From Pyrinomonadaceae bacterium (GTDB taxonomy: Bacteria; Acidobacteriota; Blastocatellia; Pyrinomonadales; Pyrinomonadaceae), in assembly GCA_019694395.1 (NCBI GenBank), contig JAIBCC010000002.1, positions 186,330 to 250,329 of the forward strand: a stretch of DNA of 64,000 bases, written 5' to 3'. Positions 42,612 through 52,093 of the stretch are shown in pieces. The notes below the pieces were generated by a model. That model saw only the letters and a program-made list of their open reading frames with translations. It had not been told where the DNA came from and ran no database searches. A program made the translations under genes and the position numbers. Every line of letters starts with the position of its first letter. Within the stretch, counting starts at the first letter, position 1.

Positions 42612-43754
42612 TTACTTTGTTGAATTTGAAGATTGTAAATCAAAACCATCCACTTGAGCATTTAATATATCTTTTATTCCATTTTGTTTACTCGCCAAAT
42701 ATGAACCGCAAAACCTAACGTAGGTAAATGCCCCCGGTCCAATAGGTGGAATTGTTGGAATACTTGGTTTGGCTATTGCCTTATCATTTGCAATATTAGT
42801 TGCCTGATTAAGTCTTGGTTTATTAACTTCTACATCAGTAGCTTCAAGAGTAAATGTTTTTGCTGACGGATCCTTGAGAAACTCATAAATTGCATCAAAA
42901 TCGCCTTGTTCAGTTGCTCCATCACAAGTGTTTGTAATTTTAATTACATATCTTTTTCCATTTGTCTCGGATAGTGGAAATGTAATATCAGAATTTATTT
43001 CGGGAAATGAATTACTTTTCATCAAAAACTGAACTTTACTTGCTTGAATTTTTGCACCGAGTTCGTGTCCAATAAATATTTTCTGATTTGAATTATCAAT
43101 GACTTGTGGTTGGGGGTCTTTATTTTCGCCTCGGAGCAAAAAAGACCTTGAATAAAATTCAGCATTTTCAATATACAAAGGAGACAATTTGGTTTGCCCC
43201 TTTTTGGGGATTAGTGTTTTTTTGTGTAACTCTCCTTCAATATCAACTAACCATCTAATATCATATTGGTTTTGATTTGAAAAAGAGTTCCGATTAAACG
43301 GTTGATTGTTTGAATATTTTACAAAACCGGCGATTTCGGGGTTCTCAATCGCTTTGATGGTTATTTCAACGTCGTTAGGCAATGGCTTGTTATTATCTTT
43401 GCCGTCATTATTAAGCAGTTCTAATCTCTCCCACCCACCATTGTCGTTACTTTGAAAAATAGCAATTCTCAAATAATGGATTTGGTTTTCTTTTTTTCTT
43501 CTAATTATTGCAACTTCACCTCTTGCCGGAACCTCTAAAATTGGCTTTTTTGTTTCTTTAATTGGTGTCATCTTTTTGCCCGAAGCAGGTGAAAAATCTA
43601 AAGGTTTTGGTTCTGAAAAACAGACAATTCCAAGTCCTTCAAATCCTAACGTAACCAAATCAGGTCTTGTTTCAATTGTTTCAGTTTGGGCGAATTCGGG
43701 TTTATGTTTCTTTATATTTTCTGCTTTTCCTAATTTTGTTGGGTCTATTGGCAT
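42612..43754 (-). CDS. Unknown protein next to the TPR-CHAT gene
   Basis: The ATG at 43754 is chosen because AGGAG lies at a normal distance before it, whereas the frame start at 43802 lies in the leader. The 380-residue product lacks a signal peptide or membrane helix, begins MPIDPTKLGKAENIKKHKPE and is beta-rich (EVAIIRRKKENQIHYLRIAI, DIRWLVDIEGEL, KRYVIKITNTCDGATEQ). I do not recognise it. It is on the same strand as the TPR-CHAT and sigma genes, 86 bases downstream of the CHAT stop, so it may be part of the same unit and is a candidate substrate or effector of the CHAT protease (inference). Confidence 0.55.
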   Translation of the reverse strand: MPIDPTKLGKAENIKKHKPEFAQTETIETRPDLVTLGFEGLGIVCFSEPKPLDFSPASGKKMTPIKETKKPILEVPARGEVAIIRRKKENQIHYLRIAIFQSNDNGGWERLELLNNDGKDNNKPLPNDVEITIKAIENPEIAGFVKYSNNQPFNRNSFSNQNQYDIRWLVDIEGELHKKTLIPKKGQTKLSPLYIENAEFYSRSFLLRGENKDPQPQVIDNSNQKIFIGHELGAKIQASKVQFLMKSNSFPEINSDITFPLSETNGKRYVIKITNTCDGATEQGDFDAIYEFLKDPSAKTFTLEATDVEVNKPRLNQATNIANDKAIAKPSIPTIPPIGPGAFTYVRFCGSYLASKQNGIKDILNAQVDGFDLQSSNSTK

Positions 43755-43840
43755 TTTACTATTCTCCTTAATTTTCGATTTACAATAAAATCTTTTGCTC
43801 AACTAATGTGTCAAATTAACTTGAAATGTAACAAATCTTT

Positions 43841-46800
43841 TTAATAATCTGCATTTCCACCGACTACCGCAAAGGATGACCAATAATATGGTGCGCTAAA
43901 TGTTTTATTGGCAAGCATTTCAAGTTGTGCTTGGCGCAATGATTCGACTGTTTTCATTTGTTTTTGTTTTCGGTTTCTGTGAAACACTTTCATCAATTCG
44001 GAAGTTGACTCCGATTCAACTTTCCATTGACTAACAACAACTAACGGAATTCCTTTTGCTAAAAACATTCTTCCAATTCCAATCGCACCTTCACCAAAAT
44101 AAAATCGCTCTATCCCGGTATCACAAGCCGATAAAATTGCTAATTTCAAATTTGATAATTTCCTTTCCAGAATTTCTGAGGCTCTCAGTTCACCCTCAAA
44201 TTCATCTGTCATATATTTTGGTTGTGCCAGTAATAATTTTGAATTTAATGCAGATTCCTGATTAACAACGTAATGTCCGGCAAAATGAAAAATATCTGCT
44301 TCTTCTAAATTCTTTAAGACCTTTGATTTTATGGCTTCATTTCCTAACAAAACCTTTACGGTTGGATAAAAATAGGAAATTTCTTTAACCTCATTTTCCG
44401 CCTCCGGCAAAAGTGGCAGAGAATTATTATTTTCTTTATTAAAATTAGGATTTCCAATGGCGAATAGATTTTCTGTTGAAGGTTTGTTTTGAGCTTTTTT
44501 GCTTAAAAGTATGAAAGTGGTGGCACTTGGGGCGTAAAAAACTGTGAAGCCTTCAATCAAATATTTTTCGCTTTCAGGAGAAACCAACGAAATAAATGGC
44601 AAATAATATAAAATACCATCAGGAACTATACAAATTTGTTTTGATGGATTCAATTTTCCCAAAATCGGTTTAATAAGGATTTCGTAAAGTTCTTTTGAAA
44701 CAGGTTTCAGTTCGGGCGATTTAGTCTTCATTAATTCAAGATAATTTTTGACTTTTTGCTCAAGTAATTCTGATAAAACTGTAGTTGCAACCATTTCAAA
44801 CTTATCATTTTCAATTAGCCAAACTACTACTTTATTATCCAAAACTGCATATTGAACAATTTGAACATTATTGGCTAGTTGTGACTGAATCTGTTCAATA
44901 TTAAATGCGTTTTCAGATTTTTGGAACACTATTTGTTTTTCGGTTTCACTATAAATGCCTTTATTTTCTATTAAATCCAAAAGTGAACGAGATTTTGATT
45001 TTTCCGCAAATTCAAAAGATTGGCGAGTATCGTTTTTTTGTAGGTAAAAATCTATTGCCAAGTTAACCACACTTTGCTCACGGTCAAAAAATGAGTTTCT
45101 GTTTTCTTCTTCAAGGATTTTGTCTCGATATTTTTGTATTAATTCCGAAACAATATTTAACTCCGATTCAAAGTTTTCATAACGGCTTAAATTTCTTAAA
45201 CAAATTAGCTTTCCCTTATGTGCCGAAAAGAGATCGGGAATATATTCGCTGATTCCTGAAAATCGGTCAATAATTTCTTGATATTTTCCGAGTGCTGCTT
45301 CGTTTTTACCCATTTTCAACTTCAGACTTGCCTGCAACAAATCCAAATAACCCATTTTTATTGATTTCGATTCTTTATCATCAATTTGTTCAGCAGTTTG
45401 ATGTGCAGTTTGAATTGATTGTTCAGCCTTTTGAAATTCATTATTTTTCAAAAACATTTCTGCAAGAACGCTTTCCGAATCAAAAATTAAAGCAAGATTA
45501 GTGGGATTTTCGTTCGTAATTTTGTTTAATTCAATTGCATAATCAACCGAACTTTGTCTAAAGTTTGAGGCTTTATTTTTTTCAAATAAACTCCCTAGGT
45601 TACGCAAATGCTGGAAATATCCCTGAAAATACAACTCATCGGCTGTCAATAATTTTGATAAATAAGCCACAGATTTTTTTGATTCACCGAAAATATCATA
45701 AAAAAAAGCAAGGCTCCCGATTCCACGTTGGATGTATATTGTGTCATTTGTTTCCTCTGCCATTTTTAGAACATTTTTTGCCAAAACGATGGCTTTAGAA
45801 AGTTCATTTTTTCTAAAAGCTATATCACTTAACCGCATTAAGGATAAAACTTCCAACCATTTAAACTTTTGGTTTTCCGAGGATGTTTTAAGTTGCCCAA
45901 GTTTCAACTCGCTTTCTCTGAGTTGAGCCATATCAGCCAAACAAAAAGCTATCCAATATTCAGCTATTTTTGCCTCTAAATGATTGCCGTTCCGGTTGAA
46001 AAGATTTTTGGCAGTTTCAAATTTTTTCAATGCGTCTTGAAAGTTTGCTTGTGGAGCTAGTTCATAACCTTCACGGAGCAAATTTTTGGCTTGTAACATC
46101 TCATCAATTTGCCGAAATTCGATTTTCTGATAAAAACCAGCCAACTCATTAACAAAATAATCATCGTTTCTGTTTTTTTCTAGATTGCCGAGATATTTTA
46201 ATGCTTCAATTGAGTTTTTTGCGATAGGTTCACCTTTATTTTTTAGATTAAGCAGATACCTTTGACTTAATTGCTGAGGAAGCCAAACCCCGGTCAACAT
46301 TTCTTTAGTTTGACAACTTATTTCCCAAGCTAACTTCTCATTACCATTTTGATAAGCTGCCAAAAAATCTTCTAAAACCTGCTCTTTTGTTTTGAACCTA
46401 CTTTGCGCTTTGGCTAGTTTTTCTAAATACTTCCTTGCCTCATCCGCCCATTTTGAGGTGGAATCTTTTTGCAAATATAATTCCCAATTTTCTTTTGCGG
46501 TTTTTTGTAAGTTTAAGGATTGTAAGACTAAAGCCTTATTAAACAATGCTTCGAGTAAGTTTGAATTTAGCTCCCACGATTTGGAAAATGATTCGTTAGC
46601 GCGGGCAAAATTTTCCAAAGCCTTTTCCTTATCAAATTTGCCTAATTCAAAATATGCCGAACCTAAATCGTTATGAAATTTGGCATTATTCGGTTCAAGT
46701 TTGACTGATTCTTCGAGTTCTTTTATGGCTTCCGAATATTTCCGCTGTGATAAATAAAATATCCCTAAAGCATTGTGGTTATTGGCATTTGGATTGCTGT

Positions 46801-47383
46801 CAACTTTTTTCAATAAATCATTTTCGATGATTTTCAACTTTCTTATTTCAGCATCGGTTAAATCATTTTCTCCCCGAGTAACCTGATAAGGGGCATAATC
46901 AAATTCGGAAACTCTTGATTCCGTTGGACGATTTTTTTGATAAATATTTTTGAGTTGAGCAAGTTCCGGGTTGTTATTTGAACGAAAAATAATGAATGCT
47001 CCAAATAGAATCACGATTAACAGCAAGGCGAGACCGCCAATGTAAATTGGTTGCCGTAAAAAGCCTTTGATTGATTCAAAAATGGTTGGTTTTTCTTTAA
47101 TAAATTCAAGTGTAGTTTTTGCTTTAAGTAATTGTGTAACTTTGACTTTAGCGCGACGGTCTGTATTATTTTCGAGCGTTTTGGCAAAACTCAAATTATC
47201 CTCAGCATTTAATTTCCCAAAAACAAAATCGTTGATCAGATCATCTTCGACAATTTCGGCTTTAGTGCAAAAATCTTCGTCTGAAAACAATAATTCCTCA
47301 ATACCTTCGAGCGTTTTTTCATCCGAAATACATCCCAAAAGGTATTGGCGAATAGTTTCCAAATTGTTCGGATTTTCGTTCAT
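43841..47383 (-). CDS. Membrane-anchored TPR-CHAT protein with an anti-sigma-like N terminus
   Basis: This 1180-residue protein has an N-terminal cytoplasmic domain of about 105 residues (YLLGCISDEKTLEGIEELLF, EDDLINDFVFGKL) like anti-sigma factors of this phylum, a membrane helix (GGLALLLIVILFGAFIIF, about 115-132), many TPR repeats (about 190-330 and 430-830; NNHNALGIFYLSQRKYSEAI) and a C-terminal CHAT caspase-like domain. The catalytic dyad is visible: His in FHFAGHYV (about 1037) and Cys in LSACDTG (about 1087). The membrane helix puts the CHAT domain in the periplasm if the N terminus is inside. The sigma gene ends 46 bases upstream. A protease-controlled sigma switch is a plausible role but unproven. 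Confidence 0.85.
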   Translation of the reverse strand: MNENPNNLETIRQYLLGCISDEKTLEGIEELLFSDEDFCTKAEIVEDDLINDFVFGKLNAEDNLSFAKTLENNTDRRAKVKVTQLLKAKTTLEFIKEKPTIFESIKGFLRQPIYIGGLALLLIVILFGAFIIFRSNNNPELAQLKNIYQKNRPTESRVSEFDYAPYQVTRGENDLTDAEIRKLKIIENDLLKKVDSNPNANNHNALGIFYLSQRKYSEAIKELEESVKLEPNNAKFHNDLGSAYFELGKFDKEKALENFARANESFSKSWELNSNLLEALFNKALVLQSLNLQKTAKENWELYLQKDSTSKWADEARKYLEKLAKAQSRFKTKEQVLEDFLAAYQNGNEKLAWEISCQTKEMLTGVWLPQQLSQRYLLNLKNKGEPIAKNSIEALKYLGNLEKNRNDDYFVNELAGFYQKIEFRQIDEMLQAKNLLREGYELAPQANFQDALKKFETAKNLFNRNGNHLEAKIAEYWIAFCLADMAQLRESELKLGQLKTSSENQKFKWLEVLSLMRLSDIAFRKNELSKAIVLAKNVLKMAEETNDTIYIQRGIGSLAFFYDIFGESKKSVAYLSKLLTADELYFQGYFQHLRNLGSLFEKNKASNFRQSSVDYAIELNKITNENPTNLALIFDSESVLAEMFLKNNEFQKAEQSIQTAHQTAEQIDDKESKSIKMGYLDLLQASLKLKMGKNEAALGKYQEIIDRFSGISEYIPDLFSAHKGKLICLRNLSRYENFESELNIVSELIQKYRDKILEEENRNSFFDREQSVVNLAIDFYLQKNDTRQSFEFAEKSKSRSLLDLIENKGIYSETEKQIVFQKSENAFNIEQIQSQLANNVQIVQYAVLDNKVVVWLIENDKFEMVATTVLSELLEQKVKNYLELMKTKSPELKPVSKELYEILIKPILGKLNPSKQICIVPDGILYYLPFISLVSPESEKYLIEGFTVFYAPSATTFILLSKKAQNKPSTENLFAIGNPNFNKENNNSLPLLPEAENEVKEISYFYPTVKVLLGNEAIKSKVLKNLEEADIFHFAGHYVVNQESALNSKLLLAQPKYMTDEFEGELRASEILERKLSNLKLAILSACDTGIERFYFGEGAIGIGRMFLAKGIPLVVVSQWKVESESTSELMKVFHRNRKQKQMKTVESLRQAQLEMLANKTFSAPYYWSSFAVVGGNADY

Positions 47384-47429
47384 TTACTCCTAAAATTAAG
47401 TGTCTTTTTGCGTTGAAACATCACTTTAT

Positions 47430-47981
47430 TTAAGCCGCGCATTTTTCCAAACAAATCCTTAAAGTCTGTTTGATTCGCAAGACACGCATCCGTAAAGCAG
47501 TTTTGCTCAACGACAAAGTTTCCGATAATTTCTCGCGCAATGTAATTTTTGCCGACTTATTTTCGCTGAAATAATCCAGAATCAAGGTTCTGTTTTCTAT
47601 CGAAAGTTCACCCAAACAACTCTCCAAACAATCATTTGTAATATCAGGAACTTTTTCAGCAACTGCGATTTGTAATTCTTCAACATTGAGAAAATCTTTT
47701 TCCTTTCTCAATGATTCAAGAAAAACATTTTTTGCTACGCCGTAACAAAAAGCCAGCTTGTTTTCGATTGAGGCATCGCCGATTTTCAAACAAACACGAT
47801 TAATGGTTTCATCCGCCAATTCTTCGGGAAAACGACAATTTCGCCCCGCAAAAAAAGTAATTAACCGGAAACGCAACCGCTCATATTCCTCGCCCGCTTT
47901 GTCCGCATTTGGACTCAGCCAAGCCAGAAATTTTGCAAACCGCTCCGCTGTAAGCTCTTTTTTTGCTGTATCTTTTGGCAA
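47430..47981 (-). CDS. ECF-type RNA polymerase sigma factor paired with the TPR-CHAT gene
   Basis: This 183-residue protein has a divergent sigma-70 region 2 (RLRFRLITFFAGRNCRFPEE, then ETINRVCLKIG and FCYGVAKNVFLESLRKEK) and region 4 (SIENRTLILDYFSENKSAKI, then SETLSLSKTALRMRVLRIKQ with the helix-turn-helix). The spacing and length match small ECF factors; the cysteine-containing C terminus is unusual. It lies 46 bases before the CHAT gene, whose N terminus resembles an anti-sigma domain, so the two likely form a sigma/anti-sigma pair. Its targets are unknown. Confidence 0.8.
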   Translation of the reverse strand: MPKDTAKKELTAERFAKFLAWLSPNADKAGEEYERLRFRLITFFAGRNCRFPEELADETINRVCLKIGDASIENKLAFCYGVAKNVFLESLRKEKDFLNVEELQIAVAEKVPDITNDCLESCLGELSIENRTLILDYFSENKSAKITLREKLSETLSLSKTALRMRVLRIKQTLRICLEKCAA

Positions 47982-48069
47982 ATTTAATGCTCTAAAAAAG
48001 TATTGTTTGAGAAATCAAGGTTAATGTAACTTAATTTGAAAGTTTGAGCAAGATGTTTTTTGGGAAAAG

Positions 48070-48096
48070 AAAAAACCAAGCCTGTGGGGGGCTTGG
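48070..48096 (-). terminator. Intrinsic terminator after the exported beta-sandwich gene
   Basis: On the minus strand CCAAGCC pairs with GGCTTGG (plus-strand 48076-48082 and 48090-48096) around a seven-base loop, followed by six T residues (plus-strand A run 48070-48075). It stops transcription of the gene at 48122-48778 before the sigma gene, so the sigma gene needs its own promoter in 47982-48069. Confidence 0.85.
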
Positions 48097-48121
48097 CTAA
48101 AGTGTTTAATTCGCAAAGGGG

Positions 48122-48778
48122 TTATTTTTCGCCTTTGGTTAATTTTGTGGAACATTTGCTGACAAGTTTTGCATTCATAAACATACCTGATGGAGTTAAT
48201 CCGCTATTGTGGACTTGGACAATTAAAGTATGTATTCCAGGAGTTGTAATTGTTGTGGAGAAAGCTGGAGGCGAGTTTTGCGTATTAAAACACCAACCTC
48301 CACCGCATTGCGAGAGAGGAGTAGAGGATGTGTTATCCAAATAGAACTTAACATCATCGTCAGCTCCTAAATTTCCGGCTAATTTTACTTCTTGCCCAAT
48401 TGTGCAGTTGGGAATAAAAAATTGAAGTTTATATTCATAATCTCCTTGGGGAACATTACCTATAGAACCATTAATATTTGTTGAAACCCACTTTGCACTT
48501 CCAATATTTAGATTCCAAGCTCCATGTATTGAAGTTGGAAAAGCAACTGGACTTCCGTTTACTGTCCAATTATTGCCTTGAATTGTGCTTAAATCCAAAG
48601 TGTTACTTCCTTCCAGACATTTGCAACATCCCAAAGTTGGTAATTTTTCTCTTTCTGCTTTTACATCAATCGGGTCTTTTACTTTTCCTAAGCCCGAAGG
48701 ATTGAGTTGAGCAAACAATGCTGATGCAACAGTAAAAATAACAAACATTGTTCCGACAATTAAATTCATTTTTTTCAT
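48122..48778 (-). CDS. Exported cysteine-rich beta-sandwich protein
   Basis: This 218-residue protein has a signal peptide (NLIVGTMFVIFTVASALFA). The mature part carries TLGCCKCLEGSNTLDLSTIQ, then a jelly-roll-like sequence (YEYKLQFFIPNCTIGQEVKL, GADDDVKFYLDN, GIHTLIVQVHNSGLTPSGMF) found in many secreted binding modules of large bacterial proteins. About eight cysteines could form disulphides or bind metal. It is probably secreted or surface-exposed. It has its own terminator, so it is a separate unit from the sigma/CHAT genes although next to them. Confidence 0.6.
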   Translation of the reverse strand: MKKMNLIVGTMFVIFTVASALFAQLNPSGLGKVKDPIDVKAEREKLPTLGCCKCLEGSNTLDLSTIQGNNWTVNGSPVAFPTSIHGAWNLNIGSAKWVSTNINGSIGNVPQGDYEYKLQFFIPNCTIGQEVKLAGNLGADDDVKFYLDNTSSTPLSQCGGGWCFNTQNSPPAFSTTITTPGIHTLIVQVHNSGLTPSGMFMNAKLVSKCSTKLTKGEK

Positions 48779-48924
48779 TTTCTTTCACTCCAAAATTTTT
48801 ATTTTTCTTAGCTACAAATTCGTGCTTCGTTTTGGTGTGATTTTTGATAACAAAACGTAACGCCAAAAATTTTATTTTTTTTCAACCTTTGCAAAATCCT
48901 CAAAAACACGCTTAAAATTTTGGT

Positions 48925-49839
48925 ATGAAAACTTTGCTTGAAGCCATTCGACCAACAACTTTTATTGAATCCGACAAACTGAAAAAACAGTTAGGAATTG
49001 ACCTGACAATTGCCTCAGAAACTTTCCAAATCACGGGCAGCTTCAAATTCCGAGCGGCATATAATTTGGCATTAAATGTTCCAAATGATGAGATCGTAAC
49101 GGCATCATCGGGAAATTTTGGACAGGCTCTCGCGTGTGCGTGCGAAATTTTAGGAAAGAAAGGTGTCGTAGTAATGCCGGAAACTTCCGCTCAAGTTAAG
49201 ATCAATGCAGTAAAAGGTTATGGAGCAACCGTTGATTTGGTTGATACCAAACAAGTTAGACGCGAAGATCGGGTTCAGCAAATTTTAGATACAATGCCGA
49301 ATGCTTATCGTGCAAGTGCCTATGACGATTCTTTTGTTATTGATGGCAATTCAACTTTGGGAAAGGAAATAGCAAATTATAAAGATTTTGATGCCATAAT
49401 TGTTCCTGTTGGCGGTGGCGGATTGAGTTCGGGAATTATCAAAGGTTTATGCGAAATCGGCAGTTCAATTAAAGTTTATGGCGCAGAACCACTTTTGGGC
49501 AATGATGCCTCGCGCTCGTTACAAGCGGGCGAAATTGTTGCCAATGAGATTGAACCGATGACAATTGCCGACGGGGCAAGGACTTTGAGTTTAGGTAAGC
49601 AAAATTGGGCGATTATTAAAGACGGAATAGCAGGAATAATCGAAGTTTCAGACGAAAAAATTGCTGAGGCAATGCGGCTTTATTTCGGTTTGGCAAATCT
49701 GAAATGCGAACCTACCGGCGCTTTAAGTTTCGGCGCAATTTTGGAAAATCGTGACCCATTTAAAGATAAAAAAGTTTGTCTTATCGTCAGTGGCGGAAAC
49801 GTTGATACGGAAGTTTACCGAAAAATTTTAGCGGGTTAA
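48925..49839 (+). CDS. PLP-dependent threonine/serine dehydratase or racemase
   Basis: This 304-residue protein is a fold-type II PLP enzyme: the PLP lysine in ITGSFKFRAAYN (about residue 47), the substrate-carboxylate loop SSGNFGQA (about 73), the phosphate-binding GGGGL in VPVGGGGLSSG (about 166) and the C-terminal SGGN motif. It lacks the ACT regulatory domain, so it is closest to short catabolic threonine or serine dehydratases and serine racemases. It would make 2-oxo acids and ammonia. It overlaps the convergent gene by 12 bases. Confidence 0.8.
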   Translation: MKTLLEAIRPTTFIESDKLKKQLGIDLTIASETFQITGSFKFRAAYNLALNVPNDEIVTASSGNFGQALACACEILGKKGVVVMPETSAQVKINAVKGYGATVDLVDTKQVRREDRVQQILDTMPNAYRASAYDDSFVIDGNSTLGKEIANYKDFDAIIVPVGGGGLSSGIIKGLCEIGSSIKVYGAEPLLGNDASRSLQAGEIVANEIEPMTIADGARTLSLGKQNWAIIKDGIAGIIEVSDEKIAEAMRLYFGLANLKCEPTGALSFGAILENRDPFKDKKVCLIVSGGNVDTEVYRKILAG

Positions 49840-50499
49840 TTTTTTGAGATAAACGCCTGAAAAAGTTACATTTGCCCCGCCGCAATTCATATTATCAGAA
49901 ACGATCAGATAATTTCCGACCAGATTAAAAGTAACTTTACAGGCAAATTCATCCTTATCATCTTCGCCATATTTCAAGGTTTCCGAATTCCAAACAGCTT
50001 TTCCGTCCAATTCGCCAACGTGAACATTGTTTGCCGAACCTTTCCAAAAGGCATTTCCTTTAACTTCAAAAGTATTTAGATTTTTGCTCTTTTTGATTTG
50101 GATTTCGTTATCGTAAAACTTCCAACTTCCAGCCAAAGAATCCGTTGATTTATCTAAATTCAGAAATTCCAAATTCTTTAGAGAAATCCATCCAACCGTT
50201 TCATAACCCTTTTTGGGTTGATACCAAACACAAGCCCATTCGCCAAATTTTCGGGAAATAATAACTTCATTTCCGGCAATTAAATAACTTTTTTGCCGAC
50301 AATTTTTTCCGTTGGGACAGTTTTCATCATCGCCGTAAAAATAAATTCGCTCTCCTTTTTTGGCTTTTACATTTCCCAACGAATAATTTTTACTTTCGCG
50401 TGGAAATGCCCCATTTCGACACCAGTTTTCAGGGTTTCCCTCTAATTGAGCAAAAATTGGAGAAACTAATAAAATCAATAAAAATATAATTCTTTTCAT
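49828..50499 (-). CDS. Exported SH3-like protein with a shared C-terminal domain
   Basis: The ATG at 50499 is chosen because it begins a signal peptide (KRIIFLLILLVSPIFA); the frame start at 50610 overlaps the gene upstream. The product has about 223 residues. The first part (GERIYFYGDDENCPNGKNC, FGEWACVWYQPKKGYETVGW) resembles an SH3-type module with cysteine pairs, and the second part (DSLAGSWKFYDNEIQIKKSK to FSGVYLKKL) is the same domain as in the small exported protein at 17900-18319. It is probably periplasmic. Function is unknown. Confidence 0.6.
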   Translation of the reverse strand: MKRIIFLLILLVSPIFAQLEGNPENWCRNGAFPRESKNYSLGNVKAKKGERIYFYGDDENCPNGKNCRQKSYLIAGNEVIISRKFGEWACVWYQPKKGYETVGWISLKNLEFLNLDKSTDSLAGSWKFYDNEIQIKKSKNLNTFEVKGNAFWKGSANNVHVGELDGKAVWNSETLKYGEDDKDEFACKVTFNLVGNYLIVSDNMNCGGANVTFSGVYLKKLTR

Positions 50500-50501
50500 T
50501 T

Positions 50502-50780
50502 TTATTTTTTGGTAAAATGCGAAATCAAATTTATCAAAACAACTACAAACCCAAAAATCCAAACCGGAATAAAAAAAAGGTATCCGCCAAGGTTTTGCGC
50601 CATCAACCAACTTTTTTGCTGCCGTTGTAATATTCTAAAAATCAAATCGGTAATGGTTAGGATAATACCCGCCATTATCATTACCATCCAATCGGGAAAT
50701 TTTAAAAGAAATCCGCCAATAGCTACAAAAATGCCCGCAAAAACAAACATTAACAATCCTAAAAGGTTTCCTTGAATCAC
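50502..50780 (-). CDS. Small membrane protein
   Basis: This 92-residue protein has three hydrophobic segments (LGLLMFVFAGIFVAIGGFLL, WMVMIMAGIILTITDLIF and LFFIPVWIFGFVVVLINLIS) and a short basic tail. The stop is two bases before the start of the SH3-like gene, so the two share a transcript. No family is recognised. Confidence 0.5.
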   Translation of the reverse strand: MIQGNLLGLLMFVFAGIFVAIGGFLLKFPDWMVMIMAGIILTITDLIFRILQRQQKSWLMAQNLGGYLFFIPVWIFGFVVVLINLISHFTKK

Positions 50781-50838
50781 AAATTTTCCTCACAGTTATT
50801 AATCTGTTAAATCAATATTTGAACGAATTGTTTAATTT

Positions 50839-52086
50839 TTATTGCATTTTTTTCAATATTTGTCGGCGTAAATAGTCCAAAGCCGCTTGTGAAGCCCGCC
50901 AACGAATTAAATATCTGTCTCCGGGAAGTAAAATTTTGAAAGACTTTGCCTGAAATTCATCAGCGTAACCCACAAAAACCAAACCGACAGGTTTTTCCTC
51001 CGTTCCGCCGGTCGGTCCTGCGATTCCCGTGACCGAAATCGCATAATCCGTTTGAGCTTTTTCGCGCATTCCACGAGCCATTGCCTCGGCTACCTCGGCA
51101 GAAACTGCACCGTGTTCTTCAATTAATTCTTTTGGAACTGACAAACTACGGATTTTAGCTTCATTCGCATAACAAATTGCCCCTTCGATAAAATATTCGG
51201 ATGAACCTGAAACTTCAGTAACTCTCCGGGCAACCAAACCGCCCGTGCAGCTTTCGGCAATTGAAAGCGTTTTCTTGTTTTCCTTCAATAAATTACCGAT
51301 AACCTCCTCCATTTTTTCACCATTCATTGCAAAAACTGCAACTCCTAGTTTATCTACAATTTTATTGGCTAATTCATCCAAAATTGCATCTGCTTCGGAT
51401 TCTGATTTGCTTTGAGCGGAAAGATGAAGTTCGATTTCACTTTTGTTAAATAGAATTGAGGTTTCAACATTTGAATAGGATTTGTAAATTGGGGCGATGG
51501 CTTCATCAACTGCCGATTCACCAATTCCCGAAACCCGCAAAAGTTTGCGTCTGACATAAATTTCTCCGGCTTTTTCACGCAGTTTCGGCAAAATAAAGTT
51601 GGTGAACATCGGCTGATTTTCGCGGGGCGGACCCGGTAAAATTCCAAAGATTTTATTGTCAATTTCAATCAACATTCCAACCGCTGAACCGTTCGGATTA
51701 GGCAAGACTTCCGCTCCGTCAACGATAAAAGCTTGACGTTTGTTGATTTCTGGCATTTCCCGCCCCCAACGCTTGAACCGTTCGCGCAGATCCTGTTCTA
51801 ATTCATCCAAATAAACAAGTTCCCGTCCGACTGCCTGAGCGGAAACGGTGCGCGTAATGTCATCTTCGGTAGGACCCAAACCGCCCGTTGAAAGCACAAT
51901 ATCCGAGCGTTTCAGAGCGTCACGGATTGTCTCTTCAAGACGCGATTTATCGTCACCGACAATCGTTTTGAGTTTAACTTCAATGCCGATTTCGTTTAGT
52001 TTTTCCGTTAGCCAGAGACTGTTAGTATCTGTTTTTGTTGGTGTTAAAAGTTCCGAACCGATTGCGATAATTTCTGCAGTTAACAT
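50839..52086 (-). CDS. cinA: CinA-family protein, competence/damage-inducible
   Basis: This 415-residue protein has the MoaB/CinA N-terminal domain (TAEIIAIGSELLTPTKTDTN, STGGLGPTEDDITRT, about residues 1-165), a middle domain, and the CinA C-terminal domain with AESCTGGLVARRVTEVSGS (about 280-300) and VTGIAGPTGGTEEKPVGLV (about 350-370), the sites used in nicotinamide mononucleotide deamidation. Two-domain CinA proteins also hydrolyse ADP-ribose. The frame is complete, with a normal start. It is a single gene between the small membrane protein and a heptamer-repeat spacer. Confidence 0.9.
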   Translation of the reverse strand: MLTAEIIAIGSELLTPTKTDTNSLWLTEKLNEIGIEVKLKTIVGDDKSRLEETIRDALKRSDIVLSTGGLGPTEDDITRTVSAQAVGRELVYLDELEQDLRERFKRWGREMPEINKRQAFIVDGAEVLPNPNGSAVGMLIEIDNKIFGILPGPPRENQPMFTNFILPKLREKAGEIYVRRKLLRVSGIGESAVDEAIAPIYKSYSNVETSILFNKSEIELHLSAQSKSESEADAILDELANKIVDKLGVAVFAMNGEKMEEVIGNLLKENKKTLSIAESCTGGLVARRVTEVSGSSEYFIEGAICYANEAKIRSLSVPKELIEEHGAVSAEVAEAMARGMREKAQTDYAISVTGIAGPTGGTEEKPVGLVFVGYADEFQAKSFKILLPGDRYLIRWRASQAALDYLRRQILKKMQ

Positions 52087-52093
52087 TTACCTA

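Noticed and set aside
48060..48344. Plus-strand 94-residue frame at the terminator and exported beta-sandwich gene
   Set aside because: It runs through the terminator hairpin and is antisense to a convincing coding frame.
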